A DNA stretch of 64,000 bases, taken from assembly GCA_949987565.1 (NCBI GenBank), contig OX465111.1, forward strand, positions 15,448,549 through 15,512,548, written 5' to 3'. The notes under the pieces are model-generated. The model had not been told where the DNA came from. It saw nothing but the letters and a program-made list of their open reading frames with translations, and made no database searches. Positions 1-13,263 of the stretch are shown piece by piece. Position 1 is the stretch's first letter. Each line of letters starts with the position of its first letter. A program made the position numbers and the translations under genes. The DNA is from Luidia sarsii. Taxonomy: Eukaryota > Echinodermata > Asteroidea > Paxillosida > Luidiidae.

Positions 1-367
1 TTTGTGTCAGGTGAACGGCTTAGAGCGAAGCAAAGCGGTGAGCATGCCACCATCACGGACAGGGGGGAAGACAACAGTCGGTGCTTCTGACCATCAGCAC
101 GTTCATTCATCCTGGAGCGCAAGGACTGCCACCCTGGTGTATTATACTAGCCCACAAGCCAGAGGAAAACCCCCCAAATCACTGTGACTAATTGAGACGG
201 GAAGGATAGGTGGCGGAAGAGGACGGAGCACAGAAGGTCGTGACTTGAAAAAAAAAAAAAAAGTAGCAGGGATCAGGGAATGTGCTGAGTGGTCCACTGA
301 GGGGCCAGAACTACGTTTGACTTTCATCAGTCCGTGAAGAAGCTGTCCAAGGAGACCATTCCCTCAC

Positions 368-437
368 CTGGCCTGGGAGGGGAAGGTTTCTTCATCACGC
401 TTGTCCAAGTTGATGACCCACTCGATGTAAACAGACA
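368..437 (-). other. candidate orphan coding exon (weak)
   Basis: On the minus strand a 70-bp segment is bounded by an acceptor (CTACAG) and a donor (GTGAGG) and reads openly as about 23 residues, including VYIEWVINLDKRDEET, which looks like ordinary globular protein. I do not recognise the family. No second exon of the same gene was found in the window; a gene on this strand would continue off the left edge. On the plus strand two alternative splice-bounded readings exist nearby (331-426, and about 435-478, which ends at a strong GTGAGT donor), so strand and reality are both uncertain. Confidence 0.25.
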
Positions 438-450
438 CTGTAGAGGATCA

Positions 451-3400
451 CTCCAGCTTGAATGATGTGATTCGCATGGTGAGTGATTTCCTGTCAGTGT
501 GAACAGTTGAATCAGTTTGCCCTCGTGCTGTGTCTGTTATCTTATCAAATCTGTATATTTTGAAATTTGAATCCCCTTTCTCCTTTGAGATGGACAATAT
601 GTTTGCCTTGAGATGGCAAACTTCTGATGGAGTATGAATCTATTGAGAACCAAGATTTCATTTATTGATTAAAAGTTGTTTTTGTTCACTCTGAGTGTTG
701 ATTCACAATATCTGTGATCCTCTTGTGCGACCAAATAGGTTTTATTGTTACTTTGATTTTTCTTTTCGGGCGGAGGAGTGAAAAGTAAACAGAGATGACA
801 TGATAATTCCCAGTTCCAGAAATGAATAAGATTTGATTTGATCAGTCTTTTATGCAAGACGTGTGGGCCTTCTTGTTGATAGGGTGGAAAGAGCTAACCC
901 AGAATTTTGCAGTATCTGGGTTATCAGGAAAAGACTGGCTGTTCATATCCAATAAAATGGATTGTTTTAAAAAATGTTTTCATTTTTTGTTCAAGTAAGA
1001 GGCTTGTGTTATGTTTCATATTAAACGTCATTCACACTAGATGCTTGGCAACATACTTTGAAATTGTCCAACTCATGCTTAAATGGTAAGCAAATTGATG
1101 TAATAAGCCTGATAAAAGTGGACTGAGGTTCACCTCCAACCTCTGCACCATAATGCTACCCATCACAGTCTGTTCAACATTTCTCATCAACTTCAGCATT
1201 TACACTTTCCCTCAACCTGACATTGACATGACAACATGATATCGACCTCTCTGAACTATCTTGTGTCTCCCTAAGACGTTAGCCAAGCTAACAGCTGGCC
1301 TCAATATGCCTCAAGATAGTCTCTCAATCGTCCCAGTCATCATCTTGTGTTAATGGGTATAGGTATAGGTCCTTTTAAAATGTGTTGGGTTCATAGACTT
1401 GGAGAGGGGTTTGTGATTTCTCGTTAAATCTGTAAAATGTGTACTATACGTGTTTTGCACCAAGACATGGGGGCAGTACTATTCATCAACTTTTAACAAA
1501 TTTTGTCAAGCCCAATTTTTTTTTGCGTTAAATGCGAATCTAGCCTTTTACATGAGAAATTTCTCAATAATGAGACAGTTGTTATGATTGATGCAAACTG
1601 CCTGATGGCTGATGCAATGCATTGTTGATCAGACATGCATCAGAGAACGAAACAACCAAAGTGATTCCAAAGATAGACCACTCTTCGGAGCCTTACAGTG
1701 AGGATGGTATGACACTGGATTCTATCTTTGGTTGCTCCAAACATATTTGTCATTCATTTTACAGAGGCAGTCTTACAAAGGTTTTTGAAAATCTATATTT
1801 GACACAGCGTCGACTGTGTGGCTGTGATTGTGTGAGTGCTAATTGCCGGTGGGATGTGCACATTTTACATGGTCAAGGAGCAGGTCTCGTGTCGATCTGA
1901 TTGAACCCCTCCCCCCCCCACTGACCACATGCCAAGTCATCACGCCACCATCCTTTGTTACGCTCGTCAGCTCTTCCGTCACTGCAGTTTCCATTGATTG
2001 GAATGAGGGGTTGGGGGGGCATTTAATGCATTTGAAATTTCCAAGAGGGGAGCAGCAGTATCACAGAGCTGCATAAGCTGAGCGCAAGTATGCTTTCCAC
2101 GTAAAGTGTCTATCCGATGTCAAAACAAGATTATGAACCACATTTTCAGGGGCTGGTTGTTGACTTTGAATGAGCCATCTGCACATGTTTGCTGGACCGC
2201 ACATGTTGTTTTTGGAGGTTTTGCTTTAATTTGAGCCAGTGAAGCTCTAGGCCTTGACTGCAATTTTCTCTCTGTGAGTATAATCTTGAGGCTTTCCTTT
2301 TAGATTCATGAGTTGGTTTCCATCGTACGTTTGAGACTTATGTTTGATTTATTCTGGGGAATTGCTTGTGGCACAAGACTCATTCTCATGAAAATCTGCT
2401 GAAAATACTTGATGATGGATCCCACCTCTGCGCCATTTCATTTTAATCAGACGTTCATATCAACCCTGATGAAGTGAGCATAGACTGTTGTCATTGTCTC
2501 TCGTTGGAAGAGTGCTGTTTCCCTCAAATCGTTCATTCCTCTCAGTTCCATCATTTGTATTATCCTTTGAATTCCTCTGGATGCCAGCCTTGTGTGTGCA
2601 AAGCGATAATCTAATCGAGCGCCTGTTTTGTTGGAAAGGATGGGGGGGGGGTTAGTCTTTTGAGAGGTTAGATGTTGTTGAGGTCAGAGGTGAAGAGAAA
2701 CTAGATACAACCCACAGTCTAACTGCCATAGAGACAAGAGTTAAGCATGAGATCCAGAAGCCTTGCATGGTATAATGTAAGGGCGCTTGGTGTCAGTGCC
2801 AACGTGTGTGGATGTCGGGGTGAGAGGGGTTGAGGGTTGAGGGCTTGGGTCTTACACCCTGTTATACAGCACATCGTGAAACGCATTGTCTGGGCCCCCT
2901 CCCGTCTGCCTCAGAGCCAAAAAGCAGAAACTACTTGCATGCTGCTGAGGAATGCATTGGCTTGAGAATCATTTTGCCTGGGGGGGGGACACACTCATGT
3001 TGTGCCAAGCTTGGCAAACCTTCTGTAGGATTAGCATGGACTAGTGCACATGTATGTAATTGCATCCTCACAAACCCCAGCCCCAACCCCAACTGCTGTT
3101 GATTTCGTTCTCAAATGGTTCCAGCTTTGACTGCACTGCCAGTCGGTCAGGTCAGTTGGCTGGTTAATCGATCGGTACAAAGAATTGCAAATCCTTCTCA
3201 TGTGTCTGTGCTGTCACTGCATTTGTTGTGTGCAAACTGATACCTGTTTGTATGAGCTGATAGCTGACTTGTTTGCAATGCTTGCAGTTGCATGAGGGGG
3301 AGTTGCAGGATTGATCACATCTTGACTGTGGGTGAAACCATGGAGTAGGCTCCTCTACCTCCATGGTGAAACATACGCTGTTGCATTTACATGGAATCTT

Positions 3401-4500
3401 GATTCATTTCCATGCATTGGTCCACTTTGCCAGAAAGCACCTGGGTGGTATGTTTCAAGGGCGTATGTGGTAACCTAATGCACCCTCAGCATAGTATAGA
3501 CCACAGTACCACCTACCCACTCACACCAGTGTATAGGGAGAGGGATGTGTGGATGAGTTTTGGGACACCTTGATTCTGTTGTGGATGCCCTGTGTCACAT
3601 TTGCATCCTCTGCCTAGTGAAAGTAGGCCCTATGGCTATAGATGCATTTTGAATACAGTCTTTAGACAGACAACCTGTTCCCCAATTCTGGAGCAGTATT
3701 TATTGCCCAGTTTAACACATTCTGCCCGGGGAGTGTACTCAGAATGTATACTATCCAATCCAGTGAATAATAACAACCTTAAATAACCTTGTGGAAAAGG
3801 TGGGCAGCAACAACTACTTAATCAGATGCAATGATGAGAACAATCTAAGAACCAGCTGAACTGTCGTGTTAGTAGTTAGACTATCTATATTTACATATAT
3901 GTCCAATTCAGATGATTCTAGTGTGTCCTAGTTGTTATGAACTAACACCTTTTCTCTGGACTCTTTCAAAAGGTGTCATTCGGTTCTCTGTTTTTATTAA
4001 GTTGACTTTCACATGCTTCCCTTTTTTTCTATGGCAAATTGTTCACTTTTGATAAAGACAGACTAAAAGTTGGTTTTCTCAACTTAATTTTGTTGAACAC
4101 TATTCCCTGTGTCCATGATGTAGTCCCACTACTACTGGTTTTCATCAGGTTTTGCTAGACTTCCTATGATCGGCCTTAATGAAGGCATATAACACATGGC
4201 TTGAGCTTGTAAACACTGGCTTAGGAATAGGATGTTGCGAGCACACATAAAATAGTCCCCAATCTTCTATCTGATGGTTTTGAAGAAAATGTATGATGGA
4301 CAGAATTTGATCAAACCTTACATGACAGAGTTAATTACCTCAGCTTCTGTTGGGGGTATGCAGTGCCTCCTGAAGTGATGGATATGTCCGAAGGGATTAT
4401 ACTGGAAGCTGTAATCACTCAGAATATCTGGCCTTCCCTCCCTCCTTGCCTGCTACAAAGTATTAAAGGATATTGAATTCAAGATTGATTGGTTCGTCTT
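451..4500. other. non-coding region, no gene seen
   Basis: Only short ORFs without splice or compositional support occur here. There are homopolymer G and T runs but no clear transposon ends. I see no gene. Confidence 0.5.
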
Positions 4501-4501
4501 C

Positions 4502-4590
4502 CCCACCTCCTCCTCCTCCTCCTCCTCCTCCTCCTCCTCCTCCTCCTCCTCCTTCTTCTCCTTCTCCCCCTCCTCTTCTTCTTCCTTCTC
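4502..4590. repeat. CCT/CTT trinucleotide microsatellite
   Basis: An almost pure run of CCT units (4,505-4,550) degrades into CTT/CCTCTT. It is a polypyrimidine tract and is not coding. Confidence 0.95.
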
Positions 4591-4991
4591 TTCTTCTACA
4601 ATTCTTGTTTTGGTATGCAGTGTAGAAATCTAATTAGGATGGAATAAAAAAACGCTGTCTTGTGAAAAAAAAAAACATATCTTATCCTATTAGGATCCAT
4701 GAAAATGGTTTTTTGCTCACTCGTGATTCAGAGATGTGTACAAATGAAGTGTTTTTAGCCTCTTCACTTCAGGCTGTTCACCCCAACCCTCTCAAAACCT
4801 TGAAGAAGTTTAATTTTTTTACCTGATTCAATTTCTGTTTCAGCTTAGACTTCACATAGATGGCATCGGTGAATGATTTCGATAGGCTGTGTGTAACTGT
4901 AAGTGAATGGCATTTGTTCCTCCATTATACAGAGCACAACTAGCACTGTACACGAGTATTGAGTGGAAACCACCAGGCCACAAATGTATCC

Positions 4992-5318
4992 TAAAGGGAT
5001 AACACAACATTGGTCAAGGTCAAAGAATTGCATCCATATGTTGTCTGATCCAACATATACATGAAATAGCACACCTGTGAAAATCAGCTCAATCTGACAA
5101 CCGAGTCTCAAGAAATTAGTGAAAACCCGCTTCATTTGTTTTGCGAAAATTTTTAAATCTAGGGATGAGATGTGAACGATTTCTTTACTCAGCATTTTAG
5201 GCAGAAATTTTTCAGACCGAGGTTTCTACCATAACTATCTTTAAACTGTATAAGTTTCATGTACGGTAAATCTGTGAACGTATCTGTTTTTCGATCTTAC
5301 CAATGTTGTGGGCTTTTA
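4992..5318. mobile_element. MITE, ACAACATTGGT family, copy 1
   Basis: The left end carries TAAAGGGATAACACAACATT and the right end the complement CCAATGTTGTGGGCTTTTA. The interior is homologous, in the opposite orientation, to the element at 16,906-17,280: both share text such as TTGCATCCATATGTTGTCTG and its complement. It has no coding capacity, so it is a non-autonomous TIR element. The 116-codon minus ORF inside it is incidental. Confidence 0.75.
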
Positions 5319-5663
5319 GATGATGGTTTTAGATGATTAGGCCCATGGCAGACAGTTGTCTGGGCATTCATTCAGATAGATGAGCAGGATGACGGTTCAG
5401 AGTGAAATTACCTCACGTCCCCACCTCCCTTGGGTGGACTGGCCCAGCCCATTCATGTTTCACAATGGGCCTGACTGCCTTGTTTAGTGCACACATGAAT
5501 AATCAGTACCGACATTGTTTCTCTTTGTATGCATTTTTTATCTTATCGAGCTGTGTCCTGAGCATCTTTTTTGATAGAGTTGGCACTTTGTAGATACTCA
5601 TCATTATCATTATTTTGCACAAACACACAGGTTTTTGGGGTGTGTTTGTAAAATATTTACATG

Positions 5664-5700
5664 CATGGAGCTATAAAAAGGGCTCTTTTATAGCTCCATG
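5664..5700. mobile_element. 29-bp palindromic micro-element flanked by CATG
   Basis: A nearly perfect hairpin: CATG, then GAGCTATAAAA, an AGGG spacer, CTTTTATAGCTC, then CATG. A second relative lies at 55,163-55,191, where a paralogous empty site is available. See findings. Confidence 0.6.
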
Positions 5701-8700
5701 GTACATGTATGTAATCCCCTGTGCAATTCAATCAGTGTTGGCAGTTTGCAGGACTGGAAGGAGATTATTCAATGGAAATGACCTGATATCGGAATGTATC
5801 CATCTACCACACAGAAGCCAGAGATAGATAATATGTACAGAGATCACATTAGCTAAGGGTTTGTTTTTTTAGTATAGCTGCTTTAGGAGGAAAAGCTATT
5901 TAGCAGGAAAAGTCTTAATCCTTGCATACACATGATCACAGGCCACATTGCAGTGTGATGTTCAACGGTTTTGACTTTTAATAAGAGTCAAATTTTGGAA
6001 TATTGTCTGCAAATAGCAGTGGTTGATCAGATGAAGAAAATCCCAGAGGGAAAATTGAAAGAAAATTGAATGGCCTGATGTTTGAGTCCCAGCAAGTTGT
6101 AATGTGGTTATGTAAAAATACTGAAGTGTTTTAAAAACACCCATGGAAATCGGAACCGTGGCATTCAATTAGCATTGTGAGCCCTGGTGTAATGAGCCAT
6201 ATGATGGATTTGTGAAAAACACTCTGTGCTGGTGTTGGAGGGTCATGATATGTTTGAAAAAAAGAAGAAGAAGCTGGATAGCAGGAGAGCGGTTAGCCCC
6301 ACTTGGCATGCTGAATAGCACTGTTGCACTGAATGGCATGAATTGAATTGATAGAAAAAAAAGCACCTTGGTTTGATCCTCATCATGCAATTTGCCTTTG
6401 TTGGCGGTGATGTGGATTTCAGATCCTATCCTCATTGAAAGGCAAAGGACACTGAAGCAGCCGAAGCCTTTTCAACCCATGGTCTGTCTGGGAGAAGGAG
6501 TGTTAGTGGTCGTCATCCAAATCAAAGAAGACTTTGCCGATTCCCACTGGCTACTGGCACTCTTTGGTCTTATAAATTTGATAAATGGCCGACTCGATGG
6601 CAATTGTCTTTATATCAATGCCTGGACAACAGTGGCAAGGAGTCTGAAGTGGGATCTGGGGGATGGGAAAGGGGACCGTTCTTGGATACGTCGGAATTAA
6701 GTCGTGGGAGAGTGGCTGGGTGGTTTGGGGGGTGACCTCTAAATGCTCTTCAAGGGCCACTCCAAATAATCCGATTGCTGTGGTTACCTTCCATCCCAGC
6801 CTGGCTCCTTAGCAACCAAGCACTCTCCTCCACCTGCACTGTTGCCCAAACTCTCCTTCAGTGTCCCAGCAAATAAATAGCAATGTGGGAGTAGCATGAT
6901 TTAGGGTTTTCGTCTGCTTCACTGGGTCATTCAGTTGTTTGGCTGTTGTCATGACAACAAATGATAGTATGAAGGAGAAACAGCATTTAAGACAATACAA
7001 TTAATCCTAAAACTCGGCAAAATATGTGTCACAATTGTGATTGATTTCTTGAGTGCTAGAGCCAGTTTTTACCAAATCTACAGTGAAAAACTTTTTTTGT
7101 GTTTTGCTCTGTAAATGCTAGACTTCTCTTTACCGGTACTCATTTCTTGTATTACACTGTACTTCAAATAGATAATAATACTGTATGATCTCCACTTGCA
7201 GGAAGACTTTGACCTAATTGACTTGGTACTGAATCTGTTTGGATTTTCAAACTGTGCAGGCAGATGTAAAGAAAGACATTTTGTTCTATGATTTTCAAAA
7301 AGCTTTGTAGATGATCTCAGCCAAGTCCATTTATGTAGGCCTAAAATAAGACAATGAGTCGCACATTAAAACCAGCACTTTGGGATTCATTCCACAAGGC
7401 TTTATACCAACTTTCTGCCTTTAAGAAAGGTCTTGCAATGATACAAACGTCAGGCCCTCAAAATTTTTGAGACATCATGACTTGTTGATAAAGACGATTC
7501 CATCACGCAACACTGTTAGAGAGAAGTTGAAATATGAAACGCACAAATACGGATATGCAAAATGCCTAATGGACAGTCGTGACTATTATAACAGAAACAC
7601 ACCATTGTCATGACCGATGAAACTGCATTTGTGTTGATCACCATGACAACGGCACGGGGAAGGGGTGAGTGTAATTCACCCATTATTCTCTTTCTCAGTG
7701 TAGTCACACAATGATCGATTGGAGTCAAGACATCACCAGGCCATTTCGGTTTGACAGTTTTTTTGGTTTTTTTTTAGTGTCCGGCTTTGTACATAACAGT
7801 TCGGTCATAATTCGGTCGTTAGTGTCATGTTGCGGGAGCACCACATTCATCCCGTGGGTTCACTCATCCCCTCTGCAGCTGCCCAACATCTGCAGAGTCA
7901 CCTGCCCTCTGTGTATTCTTGGTTTCATATTAGTTCAGGTAGAGTCGTGCACAAACTACCATCGTAGCTCCCAGGTATAAAGAGAATGATTTTATTACAA
8001 GTTGTATTTCAACAAATTGAAAAACTGCAAGGAAAGAAATTGGGGGTAGAGTCTTTCTCTCAAGTGGATCCCACAATGTGGAATCCATTACCAAATGAAG
8101 CATTCACTACATAGAAAACTGTCAAACATTTAAAACGTTTAAAATCACTCTAATTTATAGTCTAGATGGTTTGTATGACAATGTACACTTATGTGGATCA
8201 GCTGTTTTTTATTGAAGCTGAAGATTTGAAATAATATTTCTGGGGAAAAACTTAAAAACAAAATATTTGCAGGACTCACTTTTTCAAAATAAAGCAAACC
8301 AGTGGTTTTGGTTCCAATCCTGTTTCTGTTCAATCCTTTGCTTAGATTACTGTTGAAAAAATCCTGGCCAGTTTCCCATCCTTTGCTTGGGACATATTCG
8401 AGCGCAAAGCAATTCAAAACGGTGCAAATTGCTCCCCGACTATAGAGTATCCCAATCGATACAAATGAGAAGGAGTCAAAGTGGTCAGATACAGGCCCCA
8501 TTTAAAGTATTGTAATCTTACGACCATCTTGCCTTACAACCTCAAAGAAAAGGGTTGCCCTTCCTCTAATCTGATGGGATCAACTCATGCAGTGTTCTTC
8601 ATTGGGTTTTTACACAAGAACGCATGTTGACATGCCAAGCAATAAGAGGAGATTAGCATTTCTGTTTTCTCCTTCCATACTCACTCAAGTTGTTTGATGG

Positions 8701-9964
8701 ATAGGTTTGATAGTGTGGATTGTTTGCCTTGGTTTTGAGTTGATGCTGTAGATGGATAGAAGTGATATCAACTCCTGCAGGTTTAATAGGGTTTTTGGTT
8801 GTGGCATTTGTCTGTGTGTGTGTGTTTGCGTGGAAAATGTGTGTCTAGGACTTCAGCCATGTGGAATTCATCTGACATTTGTGGTTAGGTATTTCCAGCT
8901 CTGTCATCCAGAGTTACAAACAAGAAAATGCTGCTTCCTGGAGCACAGGTCTTCTTGGTTTGTTTTTACCAGACATTTCAAGTCACCATTGGATAGATGG
9001 GCATTGGATAGATGAGATCTGTCTTTGGTCAGCGATGCTACTTAGCCTTTAGGCTATTATAAGAAGAACCGGTGGAATGTGTCTGATGGGAAATTATTGA
9101 ATGGTGATTTATAAAGCTGCTGTACCTAATTGCTTCCTGGTGAAAAGTATCGCTTTGAGTGCTATGTATTTCCATAAAAGAGTGTTTGTGAAGAGTGGAC
9201 TTTCAAGTGATTTTAGTACTGGGAGTCAACTTGTCTGAAATTTTGCCAATAAGCATCGTCAAGTGTGACCAGTGCGAGCAAATTCCTATTAAATGTGCAA
9301 TGGCAAAAATAACGTTCACCAACTGCCAAATTCATCTACGCAGCAGGAAAGAATCAAAATTTCAAAACTTTTTTCAAAGCGTATTTTTGCCCATCTTTTA
9401 GTGGACAATCATTGTCAAAGTGGGATTGTGAGACAGCGGTCTATAAGGTAAGCAACATGAAGTGATACTGATTACCATCTGTATTCAATTGCTAGGTTAA
9501 ACTTTGACAATTAATCATCACTATATTGAAGAAGCAGATGCTGTGTGTATCAAAGCATTCTTATCCAGGGTATACTATTGTTACAGGTCATCTGGAGAGA
9601 TAGAGAGAGAGAGATAGAGAGAGAGTGCACACATTGTCTGCCCGAAATGTCAAGCAGCACGTACGTAACCGGTTGAAATGTCAGGTGTACATTACCACCC
9701 AATGCATATTCAACTTGCGAGAGTCTCACCTGCGGTTTGTCACTGCGTCTCTGACAGTGGCCCAGGGGCACACGTGCCAGTTAAGGGGCGCGGCAAAAGT
9801 ATTCAAAGGGGGCTTTGCTCTGTACCTCCTCCTGAAATCTTGTTGATGCTCCCTGCTAGAGGCTTTGCCTGATTGTCTGCATAAAGCGAGAGTGAGAGAG
9901 AAACGATGCAGGCAGTGCAACAGACATTTGATCTTGTGACTTCCGCTTTCTCTTGTATGGCACT
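5701..9964. other. non-coding region with decayed repeat fragments
   Basis: No exon can be supported. At about 7,400-7,470 there is a decayed copy of the dispersed repeat containing AAGGTCTTGCAATGATAC and AACGTCAGGCC. Short TG (8,813-8,824) and GA (9,597-9,625) microsatellites are present. The 118-codon minus ORF at 8,145-8,501 has no recognisable domain and no splice context. Confidence 0.5.
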
Positions 9965-10135
9965 GCAGCCGATTTCACGAAACTTCAAATGTTGCGTAGA
10001 CGACATTTTGTTGCGTAACTTATGCAACATTTTGCTGCCTTTGCTAAATACTGCTTAAAAGAGCCATTGTGGCGCAAGACTTACGCAACATTCGTACGTT
10101 GCGTAATTTACGCAACATTTCTTGATATCGGCTGC
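9965..10135. mobile_element. short hairpin MITE rich in GTTGCGTAA
   Basis: The ends are inverted: GCAGCCGATTTCA on the left and TGATATCGGCTGC on the right. The interior is built from repeated GTTGCGTAA and its complement TTACGCAAC. At 171 bp and non-coding it fits a foldback or MITE element. No target duplication is obvious. Confidence 0.65.
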
Positions 10136-11599
10136 TGGTACTCTATTTTTTTTCAGCAGTCAAGCAAAGCACTGAGTGCACCGTACAATACTAACAATAT
10201 TTGAGGAAGGCCAAATGAAATTGCAGTCTGTCTGTTAGCAAATAATTATGTTGAATGCAAGCACATTTCCTGAATCCTGAGAGAACCTCCATCCCACACA
10301 TGTGGAGCCTTGACCCAGGAATTGCATCAGCTTCATGACCTCAGGATTTGTTTTTCTGCATTTGGATGGGTGTACCGTAGGTCGGCCAATGGGTCTGTGA
10401 ATAATTTTTTTCTTTGGACCTTTTTCTGTTTGTTTGTGTGTTGGGATAGTAGCATAGCATTCTGTATCTGTGTTGCATTTGCTAGAGCAATTGGGTAATT
10501 CTAATAGTTTTGTGAGTCAGTGTTTCAAGATTTCTGTTAAATCACAGCTGAAAGACTTCAGTTGTCATTGTAATGACAGTTTTTGCTCTCTTTTTAACTG
10601 GTTAGTCTGTCAGTGAATCACCTACACTAACATGGCTATCTTCAGTTGTTCACACATACATGAGCCAAGAGATGGCCAGCACCTATGTACCAGAAAGGAA
10701 TTTGATATTGCGGATCATAATCAACTCAGAATGTCCTTCCAACCATTTTCAACTCATTCCTATGGGGTAGTCTCTGACAATGAGATTCTCCACAACAGTT
10801 CTCTCCAACGGTCTTGCCTTGTCAGTGCCTGGCGCTCAGAGATGAATCAAATTTATGAGGCGTTCTGTCCCCAGGTTCAAGAAGAATCAATGCCGGTCCT
10901 GTCCAGCACATCCACTGACATTCACTATTTGCTCCCTCACTGTTCGATAACCTTGCTATATTTCTCTCTCTCTGTGTCTCCCTGGGTGTTTTTCACAAAG
11001 ACTAACAATCCGTTGGAACACAGCTTACAATGGGTAATTCATGTGCATCACTCATGGCCTTAAAGATTGGTTGTAATTTAGAATGAGTTTGCTGAAATCC
11101 GGGACTGACCTGATTAAAACAGGAGGTTAATCCCAAAGGTTGCATCTTGCCTTGTCCATATTCCACTTTTGCTTCCCCTGCTCTCCTCTTTGTATATTTT
11201 CCTTTCGGGTTTTCTATTTCTGATTGATTGACAAAGAGTTCTATAGAGATGGCCATGTTTATGATGCAAGGGCCTGCTTTGTAGCCAATGTGGAGATATT
11301 TGCCTTGACATTTCAGAGTCCGTCCCTCTCTCTCTCCCCCCCCCCCCTTGTTCATTAGTGTTTAGCCTGGCTCAAGTGCAAGGCATATTGCCAAGCGAAA
11401 ATGGCTCTGAAGGTGGCGTTTGAAGGCTGCTTGCATTAAAGTGCTTGGTGAGAGGGGAATGCGGACTGATAGATGCAGATGTGCAACAGGCTTGTACTAC
11501 TGTAGCCTCCCTACACTTGCCTGAAGGATTTACTGGCTGTCCTTAATCGACCAACTTCCTCACCTAGACCCTTTATTTTTGAATCTTACCTGCTGTTTG
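10136..11599. other. non-coding region, no supported gene
   Basis: The longest ORF is 143 codons (10,632-11,063 +), with no recognised domain, low-complexity segments and no Kozak or splice support. I do not call it. Nothing else stands out. Confidence 0.4.
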
Positions 11600-12108
11600 G
11601 GCTACGTTCAAACAGTGTGTTAGTTAAAACCAATTGAGTTAAAACGCCTTTCAACCACACGGGGGCAAGTCGTAGATTTAAAACTCTGTGCATTCATACA
11701 GCGTACTACAGCAAGCAGTTAAAATAGGTTTGGTTTTATTCTCGGTATTTAAAAGGTCACTCACTCTTCCCCACATCCAGTGAAGACTTCCGTTTATGCA
11801 TAAAAGTGCGCACTACACACACACATCATGCACACACACATTGCTCATTATTACATGAACCTGTTACGCAAGCTGTGCAGCCAGGCGGGTCAACATGGCT
11901 GCCTAAAACTGTATGTTAAAACTTGAAAGGCGATTTTTTAGCATTTTAGCGGCTATACCGGATCGGTTTTAGCGCTAAACCCTCCTCTTGAGCAGTTTCA
12001 AATTTGCGTTTTAAAGGTGTTGGAGCGTTCAGACACACTTTTTTTTTAAAAACCGATCAGGTTAAACTGTAGTTTTAGCAAAATTAAAACAGTGTCTGAA
12101 CTTACCCA
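11600..12108. mobile_element. MITE, TACGTTCAAACAGTGT family
   Basis: The left end GGGCTACGTTCAAACAGTGT mirrors the right end AACAGTGTCTGAACTTACCC. Subterminal TTAAAAC/GTTTTAA motifs recur. The element is about 510 bp and non-coding. The TIRs are imperfect, so it is old. Confidence 0.6.
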
Positions 12109-12289
12109 TTGTTGTCTAGATGATATTTTTGTTTTTGGTAATAGCCCTAAGACCGGTGCTGGTGATATTTTGAAGGATTGTGTACATTAAGGTCAATGAG
12201 GATTAATGAGGTTTTGTTCTACTTGATGTTTGATTAACACTTTTTGCTCAGTACTTTTCCCCAATTGCCTACTGAATAGATATATTGAC

Positions 12290-12358
12290 AGCTTGGGCGA
12301 GATTCGAACTCCAGTTTCCTAGTCACAATTACTGATATCACCTAGCAGTGCTGTGCAT
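12290..12358 (-). repeat. possible tRNA-derived SINE fragment
   Basis: Read on the minus strand, GAGTTCGAATCTC matches the consensus B box of RNA polymerase III promoters (GGTTCGANTCC). The A-box region is only weakly conserved and no acceptor stem pairs. It is a SINE head fragment at best, not a tRNA gene. Confidence 0.35.
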
Positions 12359-12788
12359 TGAACAACCAACTCATTCATTACTCACAAGAAATGAATTTAT
12401 CATCCTTCTTTCAAGTTACACCGATTAACATCAACCCTAGCAACATCAACCATGAATGCGACAACAACTGCCACTGTGACAAAAAACACACCATCTTGAA
12501 ATTCCTCATCTGTACAACAATTTCAACAACCACAGCAATCACAGCAGTCACAATTACCAATTCAGGCTTTGCAATAAATACAACCGCATCAATCAATGTA
12601 ACCATAGCAACTGCTGGTAAAAGTGTAACCTCAATTCTCTGCAACCGATAGCTGCTCCACCCCCATTTCCCTCTATTATGTTCTTGTTCTGAGGGGGATG
12701 CCAGATTTATCTACTGTACCTCTGTAAAGCGGGATTGCAGCTCAACAGACACTATTATATATGGCATTGCAATACACTATTCCTCCCT
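12359..12788. other. ACA-rich low-complexity sequence
   Basis: Between 12,420 and 12,650 the sequence is rich in CAA, ACA and ATC words, which produces Thr/Asn/Ile-rich ORFs on one strand and Val-rich ORFs on the other. I see no gene. Confidence 0.6.
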
Positions 12789-13263
12789 GTCTTGCCCTGG
12801 CATGCCCTGCATTGCCCTGGCATGCATTGCCCTGCCCTGCCCTGCCCTGCCCTGCCCTGCCCTGCCCTGCCCTGCCCTGCCCTGCCCTGCCCTGCCCTGC
12901 CCTGCCCTGCCCTGCCCTGCAATGCCCTGCAATGCCCTGCAATGCCCTGCAATGCCCTGCCCTGCCATGTGATGCCCTGCCCTGCCCTGTCCTACCCTGC
13001 CCTACCCTACCCTACCCTACCCTACCCTACCCTACCCTGCCCTGCCCTGCTCTGCCCTGCCCTGCCCTACCCTGCCATGCCCTGCAATGCCCTGCCCTGT
13101 CATGTGATGCCCTGTGATGCCCTACCCTACCCTACCCTACCCTACCCTACCCTGCGCTGCCATGCCCTGCCCTGCCCTGCCCTGCCCTGCCCTGCAATGC
13201 CCTGCCCTGCAATGCCCTGCCCTGCCATGTGATACCCTGGCCTGCCCCACCCCGCCCTGCCTT
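12789..13263. repeat. CCTGC pentanucleotide satellite array
   Basis: About 475 bp of 5-bp units, mostly CCTGC, with blocks of CCTAC (about 12,992-13,035 and 13,121-13,153), AATGC and CATGC. The variant blocks repeat in the same order in two halves, which suggests that a composite higher-order unit was duplicated. Long open frames in all phases result from the 5-bp period and are not genes. Confidence 0.95.

Noticed and set aside
10632..11063. 143-codon plus-strand ORF
   Set aside because: No recognised domain, no splice or paralog support; length is near what chance allows in this composition.
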